Positions 49,421 through 59,737 of a DNA stretch of 64,000 bases are shown one piece after another. Numbering within the stretch: position 1 is the first letter of the stretch; every line of letters begins with the position of its first letter. The position numbers were made by a program, and so were the translations under genes. The stretch is from Thunnus maccoyii. Taxonomy: Eukaryota; Chordata; Actinopteri; Scombriformes; Scombridae. The notes beneath the pieces are model-generated. The model did not search any database. It saw only the letters and a list, made by a program, of their open reading frames with translations, and was not told where the DNA came from. Location: contig NC_056539.1 in the NCBI RefSeq assembly GCF_910596095.1, positions 13,278,501-13,342,500 on the forward strand, read 5' to 3'.

Positions 49421-49877
49421 TTATGTCCGAAAAGGGGCTCATATATACCGGGAAGCTGCCTGCGGAGGGCAGCAAACCTCCAGCAGCGGTTCCAGCTCCC
49501 CTTATCCCCACCTGGTGGTAATACATGCCTGTATTCACACAACAGAAAACTACAGGAAATACAGTGTCCACGGAAATGTCTGCAGAGATGTCAGGTAAAT
49601 AGGCTATAAGCCAGTGGTTTCTCAAAGTGGGAAGGGGTCGTTGAAGGGGTTTTAGGGGGTCCCTAGCAAAAAGAGGAATAATTTATTTTCATTATAATTC
49701 CATCCATAAGTAACACAATGACAGAATGTATTTTGGTCATGGGTTTCATTCACTTTCTGTAATAAAACATCTCAAAGCAAAAATCTGATTAGATGGGGGT
49801 CTGTGGTCTAATTTGTGTCAGTTTAGGGGTCCTTGACGTGAAAAAGTACAGTATTTCAATCAAATTTTAAGGTACTT

Positions 49878-49879
<2 letters not shown>

Positions 49880-49928
<49 letters not shown>
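49880..49928. repeat. (GATA)n microsatellite, left part
   Basis: About 12 GATA units, interrupted on the right by the hAT-like element at 49929. Confidence 0.97.
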
Positions 49929-50732
49929 TAGGGCTGTAGTCTCCTGGTCGACTGGTCGATTAGTTGGTCGATATGCTCTTGTCCAACTAAATTCTCATTG
50001 GTCGAATAATCTCCGTGTTACTTTCGTAGGGAGAGAAGTGCTACATCAGTAGCCTTCCAGGATTAATCCATTATTTCCTGCAGTGGGAGGGACAGACTAA
50101 CAAATTACCTGTGAAAAAGGGGGTGCATTCAAAACACAACCATTGTTTTCACAGCTTTGAACTCGCCCAACCTAGTGGACATTGCCAGGTCTAACTGTAC
50201 TCAATGTTTACTGAGTGTTTACTGAACGTACTGAATGTCTACTGAATCAGCGTTTCTCCTGTAATAATATCAACGAACCCCCGCCAGGCCAAAAATATTT
50301 TTTAATGCCAAAAATAACACTAAATATCGGTTGCGTAACTTCGTTTAGGAAGTGCTTAGTATGTTTGCGTAGCGAGTGGGAAAGAGCATCAGGAAAGTGA
50401 CGATGGATGTGAGTGGAGCAGAGGAAAAGGTTAGCGGTAAATTCTCAGTCTGGCAATAAATGTACAGCACAGACTCCAGTGTGTCAGTTAATAAATGCTA
50501 AAAAGTCACGTCTGTTGTTTCCCCAAGTGCTGGAAAAGTGAATGGGGTTAGCTTCAAAGTTAGCAACAATAGGTTAGCCTAACCTGAAGAGGCAAATCGG
50601 AGAATTGTGAGTTCACTGTGCGCTGTGCACGGTGTCCCGTTACACCCCCTCCCCACCCACTACTAATCGATTAGTTGAAGATTATGTACGATTTTAGTCG
50701 ACCAAGACTTTCTTTGGTTGACTACAGCCCTA
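49929..50732. mobile_element. hAT-like element inserted in a GATA microsatellite
   Basis: Perfect 13-bp terminal inverted repeats TAGGGCTGTAGTC and GACTACAGCCCTA, then further inverted TGGTCGAC/GTCGACCA similarity. Flanking 8-mers are both ATAGATAG (49921-49928 and 50733-50740), as expected for an 8-bp target duplication, although the microsatellite makes that match easy. About 804 bp with no transposase frame, so non-autonomous. Confidence 0.75.

Positions 50733-50794
<62 letters not shown>
50733..50794. repeat. (GATA)n microsatellite, right part
   Basis: Continuation of the same GATA tract on the other side of the inserted element. Confidence 0.97.
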
Positions 50795-51514
50795 TTAGGC
50801 ATCCAGTGGCTCAATACGATAAATACACACAATAAAAATTTGTAATAAATGCAATAAAAGTTATCCTGTAACAATGAAAATAAGAATAAAAATAAGAATT
50901 AGGCTTTGAATTAGGCCATGATTCATCATTGGACATAGGTAATGCTTCATTTTACTGGTCTGTAGTATAGAAGGGACCTCAATTTCCCAGGAAGTTTCCT
51001 GAAAAGAACTATGTAATTTGGTACTATTTTTTGTGAAAATTGGACTTTCATGGGCAGAAAAGCTCCATTTAAACCCATGTAAATATTCAGTCATTATTCA
51101 TTTATTATTGGAAACTAGTGAAAATGTTCCTATGTTCAGCTGACCTGCTGTGCAACAGCTAAAAGACTTTCTGAGTTACAATACCAATTAATTGACATAA
51201 TTTAATTGGAGGTGAACCAATTGAACACAGTCTAATTTTCACTTTAATGAGTAGGTTTCCAAATTCATTCTTTCCAAGCAACCTAGAAACTATTAGAAAA
51301 TTATAGACTTGTAAAATAAAGTATTAACAACATATATAAGTGGAGGATCCGGTTTTAACTCGGTGTAAGTCACCATGAGGTCATTGGCTCACTCATATCA
51401 ACTTAAGCTCTCTCCCAGTGAGGTTTGTTATTGTGGACCACCATCCTGGTATGGAAGGACTGCCTCCCCATCAGCACCTTCAGGAGAGTATGTCATCACA
51501 TGGGCCACTGGTCG

Positions 51515-52880
51515 GTTTTTATTATTGCCTTTATTTAAACTTGAAAAATCATTTGCAATGATGTCTAGTAACAGTTTAAAATGACTTAAAAAGATACAAA
51601 GTAATAAAAGATACAAGATAAAAGAAAACAATCAGTTAAAACAAGTATATAAGTACAGTTAATTAAAGATACAAAAACAAAAACAAGGTCAATTAAAACA
51701 GGTACAAACAAAGCTGAGTGGTTTGTGATCATAGATTTAAATTGACCAAAGGTGACCAGAGTATTCATTTTTAGTATTCATTCATTTTTGTAACGAGTTA
51801 CAGGTGGTTGGAGCATAGAAACTAAAAGTAGATCTTCTGAGCTCTGTATAAACTTGAGGGACTTGCAGTGAAAGCCAGTCATTAGACTGAGTTTGATGTG
51901 ATCCAAAGGACCAATCCAGGACAGATGACAGCTTATCAATAAGAGCCTTGTAGATAAACAAATACATGTGCCTATCATGTCTCTCTGTCAGAGAAGACCA
52001 CCCAAGTTTTTCATCACCAGTAATAAACCTGAGGGCAGAATGATGAACAGCATCCAAGGGCTTAAGAGTAGAAGCAGAGGCATGCCTATAAATCACATTA
52101 CTATAATCCATAACAGAGAGATGAACAGCTTCAACAATCCTTTTCCACAAAGCATGGGAAAGTTTGTTCTATTTCTTTACAAAAAAACAATTATTTGTCG
52201 TAATTTGTTGACAAGATTGTCTATATGAAATTTGAATGTGAATTTGTCATCTATCCAAATACCAAGGTATTTATATTCTGTAACTCTCTCAATAATGAAT
52301 TCTTGTACAGTGGAAATATGCATGTTTTTGCTACCGTTACCTCTAGCTCTAGAGATTAACATAAACTTTTATGTGCATTCAATACAACTTTAAGATCATT
52401 AAGTGCACTTTGGTGAATGTCAAAGGAATGTTGCAGGTTATCCACTGCTAGCTGAGCATATAAATGTGCATGGTAGTTAGTTAAAGATGACAAAATATTA
52501 TTAATATAGATTGTAAAAAGAACTGGACCCAGAATTGAACCTTGTGGAACACCCTTAGATATCGGTAAAAACTCTGAACGAATAGTTCCCAAGTTCACTG
52601 ACTGCTGCTGATCAGATAGGTAATTTGGGAACCATGCACCAGCTAAAACCAACATCACTTAAAATATGTAAAAGCAAGGAATGATCAACAGTGTCAAATG
52701 CCTTGGAGAGGTCCACAAAGATGGCAGCAAAATGTTTTTTTCTCATCCAAAGCACTGACAAGGTCATTCACAACCAAAATGATGGCAGAAACACTGCTGT
52801 GCTACGGCCTGAACCTGGATTGATGTGGACTCAGAACAGAGTTTGTGGTGAGAAATTCCTTAAGTTGACATTTTTTTTAG
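51515..52880 (-). mobile_element. non-LTR retrotransposon (LINE) remnant with broken reverse transcriptase
   Basis: On the - strand the fragment reads FVDLSKAFDTVDHSLLL (start of the RT palm, about 52720), then GVPQGSILGPVLFTIYINN (about 52540), then a degraded active-site segment, YLGIWIDDKF, and a C-terminal part including DAVHHSALRFITGDEKLGWSSLTERHD. Frames shift between these pieces and the usual YADD box is mutated, so the copy is dead. Sense-strand AATAAAGGCAATAATAAAAACC at about 51515-51540 marks the likely 3' end. The motif style is L2/jockey-like; the clade was not determined. The 5' end and ORF1 are missing. Confidence 0.85.
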
Positions 52881-53897
52881 TTTAAGTGACTCTAGAATTT
52901 AAAGTAAACAAGACAATTTGGATATTGGTCTTTAGTTATTTGGATCTCTCCTTTCACAGTGACGATATAATACTTTCACATAGTAATATTGACAGTTGCA
53001 TCCTGTTGTACTGATGTACACTATTCCATAGCATCAAATTAGAGGGAACAAACTCTGTGGTCTATACTCTCTGTGTCAGTTCAATCTCAACTGAATTTTG
53101 AGACAGTATGTAAAGACTGAGTTTAGATTCTATATGATAAGTTTGTCTTCTGTCCTTGCCCCTTTAGATTAAATGAATGAACATGCATGCATGGAGACAG
53201 TGGATTTACTTTGTTCCAATTGCAACTAAATCCAGTTTTAAAACCTGATCTTTCACTATTTTTGCACTTCTTTTTTCTGATCACATCCCAAGTGAATACA
53301 GAGGCGGAGCCCAAACATCAGCATCACAGAGTACTACGAATAGCTCCTATAATATCATCACTTTGAGCATAGATGTGGACAAAAGAGCCTGTATTTTAAT
53401 ACACTGCAGCAGTATAATTCAGAATACATAGACACACACATTTCTACTGACACAAGCTTGTATAAACATGTTTTAAAATCCAGATTAATAGCAGTATTGC
53501 TAATAAAATATGTAACATTCTTTGGGAGTATAATGACAGTTTGTGACTGGTTTGTGAGGCATGGGTAGACTTATCTTGTATAGTTGTTTGTTGGAACATA
53601 TACTCTCTCACACATACTGTGACCATTGAGAACCATCAAAAACTTAAATCCACTGTAAAGAAGACACACCTCCCTTCACACCACAATCCAGTTACAATCA
53701 CTAATTCACTTCCTATCAGCATGAAAGTGAAGAAGTGGAAAGTCATCTGGAAATATTTCCATCTTTTTCTTAAGCCAGATCAATTCAATACATCAACTTG
53801 GATAAAATAGAGTTTATAGAGGTGAGAGTATTATGAAGATCAGATATATGTTTTTCATTATTCATCCGGCTATATTATCTCTTTCCCAGAGAGGAAA

Positions 53898-56800
53898 CTA
53901 ATCTGTGGCGTACTGAGGACGTACCACCACTTGGTAGGAGAACTGGTTTGAGTGGCATGGATAGACACGTTCTTCGCTGCTCGGAACAAATGCGAGATTC
54001 TCATCATTAAATTCCTCAACATGAAAAACATACCGCCCTTCACACATTACAACAAGCCTATTGCTGTAACCAATACGTTGCCCCATGTGACTGGGTAAAT
54101 CGTTGTTCTTTTCTTGAATCCTCAAACTAACGGCTGGAAAAGAAGAGCAAGAGACATTTGAGCAGTCTTTAATACTAACAAATACTTTTGTTTTCCAACG
54201 CATGCTGTTAAAAGCAAAATAGGCGCTGTTATGAACAGGTGTTTGGAAATCAAATGTCAGGCTATTGATGCGCTGCCCATGAAGAAGATAGAACCCCAAA
54301 TCCTTGTAAGTTTTGACGCTTCGGGAGCTGAAGGTAAAGCTCCATGGTCTGCCAGTGTAAATCCTGGATGTGTAGACATTTTGTTCATCCTTCAGATTGT
54401 TGAGCAGTGCCTTGAAGGGCAAGGCATTGAACTGAAACGCCTGCAGCTTGCTGCCATAGTACTGTGAGCCATCAAGTGTGTTTAAGTCCTCAGCTGGTAT
54501 CATTGGAAAACGGATGAGCTTGAAAAGGATCTCAGGAATGGTTGTGTCTCCTTGGGCTGCTGCCCATCTCTCCAGTCCATGCAGGATGACTTTTTCATTA
54601 TGTACTACAAGGTCTGAGCGAGACAGAAGAGCTTTGACCAGGCCAAATGGAAGATCTGTCCAGGCTGGAGAGCGGATCAGTGCCTCACAGTTCCAAGCCA
54701 GGTAGCGAAGACAGACTTCCTGCAGTGACTCATCACCTGTACGGACCGCATACTCATAGAAAGACTTTTGATAGTGGAAATTGACATCTTCTGTGACAAA
54801 GAATCTGAAAAGATTTGCTGCTTCATTCTGAATTTCTTTCAGATCCCAGTCCATTGCCATCCTGAGAATGCAGAGGGTGGAGGCTAGTGTGATCTTTCTT
54901 GTGTAGAAGTATCTGAAATGCAAACAAACTCAGCTATTACTAACACAACAACAATCTGTCAAATGTTTTCCTATAATTTTGGAATTAGACACCAAATTCA
55001 ACTTAATTTTGCAAAGCCAGTTAACACCCTGAAAGTGAAAATCAGCTGAGTGTTAAAGGTTTACCTGACAAATATGTAGTAAAAGGTCATCAGACAAGTA
55101 AAAGATATTACAGAAGTCATCAGTAACTATTACTGATGAAAGGAGGCCAGTGAGAGAGCTAGTGGTAGTTTGAACTTTTACCTGACAAAGTTGTTGGCAT
55201 GTTTACTGCAGTCAGAGGTGACATCAATGCTGAGGCTGCTGAAATCCAACTGTGAGGTTTTGAGGAATGAGTTCAGAGAGAGGATGACCCTGTGAGCACA
55301 GATTGTTTCAACAATGTTGTTGTCCACAACCACTGTGATGTTCAAGTCACAGTTACGTCCACTGTCAAACAGTTCCCCCAGCTGATGAGAGAGGCTTGTG
55401 TTGTGGTCCAAAGAGACCTCATGGCTGAAATCCTCATCAATAGGTTCTGGCCCTGATAGAGATCAATATCAAGTGGTTTGGTTTCAGTGTGTTGGGAAGC
55501 AAAATTGCGTTTTTTGAGTTCAACTTCTTTTCAAAACTTGGTTGCCTTACCCTCTTTGCATCTAACGCCAACATCCTCATCATGACCACAGTCATGGACC
55601 CCCCACCCAGGGAACTGGCATTGCAGCAGGTTTGTCTCTTTCCCGTCACAGGATAAATCATCCATCCAGATGTTGCCTTTGCCTAGCACAGAATCAACAA
55701 CACAATGAAAAACAGTCACACTTTCATCATGATAATATCTGAAGCAAATATTGTTCATTGTTCAAAGAAAGTTTATCTGAGTTGCAAAGTTGCTTCTGAA
55801 ATAATAGTGTCAGACATATATTTCTACAGGCAAGTCAAAGTCAAGCAGAGCTTCCTTACCGCTGCCAAATGATACCAGAGCTTCTCTTGCACCCGTGAAA
55901 TTTAATTGTTGACACACCACTTGGGCTTCATTCATATCCCAGTTGTCATCGCACACAGTTCCCCAAACGCCATCATGAAAGATCTCCACACGGCCCTCAG
56001 AGGGGTCTTGACCCCCAGTGAGCCTAATGTAACCTTCTTCATTAGCTAAAGAGGTGTGACAAAATCAAATGTAATGTCATAACCACATTTAGGCATCTGT
56101 GCACAGGTATTGTAAAGTTTACATAGTCTCATGCCATGAGCTCATGTTTTATGTGTTGAAAAGAGAAATTGCGTGTTTTGAGTTCAACTTCATGTCAAAA
56201 CTTGGTTGCCTTACCATCTTCACATCTAACGCCAACATCCTCACCATGATTACAGTTAGTGACCCCCCACCCAGGGAACTCGCATTGCAGCAGGTTTGTC
56301 TCTGTCCCATTACAGGATAAATCATCCATCCAGATGTTACCTTCCCCTAACACAAAATCAACCACACAATGAAAAATAGTCACACTTTCATCATAATATC
56401 TGTAGCAAATATTGTTCATTGTTCAAAGAAAGTTTATCTGAGTTGCAAAGTTGCTTTTGAAATAACAGTGTCAGACTATATTTCCACACTGTCACAGTCA
56501 AGCAGAGCTTCCTTACCGCTGCCAAATGATACCAGAACTTCTTTTGCACCCGCGAAACTTAACTGTCGACACACCACTTGGGCTTCGTTCATATCCCAGT
56601 CATCATCGCACACAGTCCCCCAAACGCCATCATGAAAGATCTCCACTCGGCCCTCAGAGAAGTCTTGACCTCCAGTGAGCCTAATGTAACCTTCCTCATA
56701 AGCTAAAGAGGTGTGAAAAATCAAATGTAATGTCATAACCACATTTAGGCATCTGTGTACAGGTATTGTAAAGTTTCTTTAGTCTCATGCCATGAGCTCA

Positions 56801-57284
56801 TGTTTTGCATTATATTAAGGCTACAGTACAATTATTTTTTATTGCAAGTTATGTGTTTGTCAGCCCTTGAAATTAAATAATGTCAGATTACTTTGTACAA
56901 GCTGACAGTTAATAGATCCAAATTTGTCCATTTAGGAACTGCAAAATTTGCTATATGTAATAGATGTGATGAAAAAATAGTTTTTTATTTTTCAATATTC
57001 TCTTTATTGCCATTGAGAATATTGTTAAACACACAAGAATATAAGCCAGTAAGCATTTATATTTCTAAATAAGAATAACGTCTGTCTCATACATGTACAT
57101 GGAAGATATTGGCCTAAAGATACAAAGGATTAAAATAGCTGGAAAGTTTTTTGGGGGGGATATTGCTTTTTTGTTCACTGTTAAATTAAGCTGTGGAGGC
57201 TTTTACAAGACAAGAACAGTTTTACTCACCAGAAGACAGGCTGACGAAAAGAATGCAGAATAGTAAGAAAGTATTTTCTTTCAT
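53898..57284 (-). CDS. lgals3bp: galectin-3-binding protein-like, copy A (two SRCR domains)
   Basis: Secreted scavenger-receptor glycoprotein; in mammals LGALS3BP binds galectins and matrix, forms multimers and is interferon-inducible. Coding exons (- strand): 57230-57284, 56517-56702, 56215-56346, 55860-56045, 55551-55682, 55182-55452, 53898-54912; 658 aa, all in frame. Residues 1-19 are a signal peptide ([19 protein letters not shown]). SRCR1 is about 20-124 and SRCR2 about 126-230, each split over two exons with six cysteines, the class A pattern. The BTB domain is about 240-325 ([12 protein letters not shown], glycosylation sequon NIT). A BACK domain and the family C-terminal domain follow to 658, ending [13 protein letters not shown]. 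Mammalian LGALS3BP has one SRCR domain, so this copy is enlarged. A 5'UTR exon lies at 57762. Paralogue naming within teleosts is unresolved. Confidence 0.92.
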
Positions 57285-57299
57285 TTTGATTGCATTACA

Positions 57300-57755
57300 C
57301 TGGGAAAAAGATGGAAACAGGGAACATCACTAAGTTTCTGTATTCAGAAATGTTTTCTTATTCTATGATCAGCACATTTTTTTGAATAGTGACCATCCAC
57401 TCCTGTCTACAGACAGAGGAGCTAAGTTTGGTTTCCTGTCACTTTTATTTTATAGCTGCTTTTAGGATCAAAATAAATTTTAGAAACCCAGACATAACAT
57501 CACCATGAGAGCGACAAGCAAGTTTCTTTTCAAATGACATATACTGTAGGTGTATTTTCTTGCATATAACCCAATGTACACAAACACATGCAAAATGTGC
57601 AATTTTGCAGAACATCTTTGGTGTGACTGAAATTATGTACGATAATGACAAATGATCCTTCCTTTGTCCTCATGTTTTTCTCTAAACATTTTTTCTCTCA
57701 TATAATGTGCAATGCCATCAGTATCCATACATTTTTCTGGTTAAAAGAGGAATAA
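57300..57755 (-). other. first intron of copy A
   Basis: Intron between the 5'UTR exon and the signal-peptide exon. Most of it matches 62530-62890 upstream of copy B. No exon was seen inside. Confidence 0.6.
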
Positions 57756-57761
57756 ACTTAC

Positions 57762-57905
57762 CAGAACTCAAAATGAAGTGAACTGAAGAAAGGGATCTGT
57801 GAAGAAATAAATTGGAGATATCTGTGCATTATTTCACAAAGGGTGTCCAGTTATTTTCCAGGAATCGCCACTCCCTCTAAAGGGGAGTTTCTCAGAACAT
57901 CTTGT
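57762..57905 (-). other. probable 5'UTR exon of lgals3bp-like copy A
   Basis: On the - strand, TTTTGAGTTCTG is followed by a perfect GTAAGT donor (57761-57756). The next exon has a good acceptor (TTTTTCCCAG) eight bases before an upstream ATG and 19 bases before the main start. The right-hand limit is a guess. Two TTCnnnGAA motifs and a GGGGAGTTTC motif fall in or just beside it. Confidence 0.5.
57856..57897. promoter_or_regulatory. STAT-type and NF-kB-like motif cluster, copy A
   Basis: TTCCAGGAA (57856-57864) and TTCTCAGAA (57889-57897) both fit the palindromic TTCnnnGAA of STAT sites. GGGGAGTTTC (57882-57891) is close to a kB site. They lie at the proximal promoter/5'UTR of copy A and have no counterpart upstream of copy B. 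Motif-level evidence only. Confidence 0.35.
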
Positions 57906-59235
57906 TCCTACAATAGCCATTGTTGTAAAATTTAGAGTAATTACAACATATGCAATATATATGTACTGTTTGTCCAACAAGTAAATTGAAAAGACGGTCA
58001 AATGTGAAATTTTGTTGTGGTGCCATCACATTATGTGAACAAATAAATACCTTGGGAAGTTAAAATAGAACAAAAATAGTCTTATTAGACTTTTTAGAAG
58101 AAAAGGAGCTCATGTACCGGGAAGCTGCCTGCAGAGGGCAGCAACCCTCCAGCAGTGAGTTGGTTCCTTTCATACCCACCTGGTGGTAATATATGTCGGT
58201 ATGTACATGCCTGTATTCAAACAACAGAAAGTTACAGATAATATAATTTCAGTGAAAATGTCTGTAGAGATGTCAGGTAAATGTACAGTTCAGCAGTGGA
58301 AGAAAAGTAGTGGACCTACTTCTCCAAAATTTTGAGGTACTTTACTTGAGTATTTCCATCGATAATATTTACTCTTCTACCCCACAACATTTCAGGGGTA
58401 ACTTAATTTGACATTTCTGTAAAACATTTACTTTTCAGACTAAGATTTTTCATAGCTTTTAAATATGATCCATAGTTACAGATGAAAGATTGAGCATGTT
58501 CAGAATAATACAATTATAATTAAAATGTTCTGTTGGGATCTATTATACTGGTAAGCGCACAACCTTGCTGGAGAAGATTGTCATGATTCATTGGACATAG
58601 TTAATGCTTCATTTTACAGGTCTGTAATATCCTAAAAGTGACCTTAATTTCACAGGAAGTTCCCTGTAAAGAACTATGTAATTTGGAACTAATTATAAGT
58701 TAGTGAAAAAGGGAATTTCCTTGAAAGAAAGTTCTGTTTAAACCCATGTAAATATCCATTATTAATTAAATTATTCATTTATTATTGGTAACTTTATTCT
58801 TCATAAATGTTAAATCGTATATTTGCCTGTAGAAAGATTTTACATTTTTCTATGTTCAGATGACCTGCTGTGCAACAACTAAAAGACTTTCTGGGTTACA
58901 ATACCAATTAACTGAAATAATTGAACCAACTGAACACAGTCTAATTTTCACTTTAATGAGTAGGCTACCAAATTACTTAATTCTTTCCAAGCAACCTCCT
59001 AAAAACTTTTAGATAATTATAGACCTGTAAAATAAAGTATTAACAACATATATAAGTGGAGGATCCGGTTTTAACTTGGTGTAAGTCACCATGAGGTCAT
59101 TGGCTCACTCATATCAACTTAAGCTCTCTCCCAGTGAGGTTTGTTATTGTGGACTACAATCTTGGTATGGAAGGACTGCCTCCCCATCAGCACCTTCAGG
59201 AGAGTATGTCATCACACAGGCCACTGGTCGGTTTT

Positions 59236-59482
59236 TATTATTGCCTTTATTTAAACTTGAAAAATCATTGAGGGCTCGCCCTTATTTACAATGATGTAAC
59301 AGTTTAAAATGACTTGAAAAGATAGAAAGTAATAAAAGATACAAGATAAAAGAAAATCAGTTAAAACAAGTATACAAGTGCAGTTAATTAAAGATACAAT
59401 ATACAAAAACCAAATCAACTAAAACAGGTACAAACAAAGCTGAGTGGTTTGTGATCATAGATTTAACTTGACCAAAGGTGAC
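59236..59482 (-). mobile_element. 3' end of the same LINE in unit 2
   Basis: Matches the 3' part of the unit 1 LINE (from the TTATTATTGCCTTTATTTAAAC end to the GACCAAAGGTGAC block), including a short GGGCTCGCCCTTA piece missing from unit 1. The reverse-transcriptase body present in unit 1 (51760-53565) is absent. Confidence 0.7.
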
Positions 59483-59692
59483 TTAAGAGTAGACTTGTCT
59501 TGTATAGTTGTTTTTTGGAACAAATTCTCTCTCATGACCATCGAGAACCATCAAAAATTTAACTTATAATCACTAATTCACTTCCAATCAGCATGGAAGT
59601 GAAGAAACGGAAAGTGCCTGATAAAATCAATATATCAACTTACATAAAATATATCTTATTGAGGTGATAGTATGAAGATCAGATAATATGTT

Positions 59693-59698
59693 TTTAAT
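59693..59698 (-). terminator. candidate polyadenylation signal, copy B
   Basis: ATTAAA on the - strand about 40 bases after the copy B stop codon. The same position in copy A reads AATGAA, a weaker variant. Confidence 0.4.
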
Positions 59699-59737
59699 TA
59701 TTCATCCGGCTATATTATCTCTTTCCCAGAGAGGAAA

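Larger units (their letters stand above)
49425..58099. repeat. segmental duplication unit 1 (carries lgals3bp-like copy A)
   Basis: Similarity to unit 2 begins at CTCATATATACCGGGAAGCTGC (about 49440) matched at 58110, continues at 50917-51590 matched at 58571-59290, then across the gene and its 5' intron up to about 57620 matched at 62890. Unit 1 additionally holds the GATA/hAT block and a longer LINE remnant. Confidence 0.85.
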
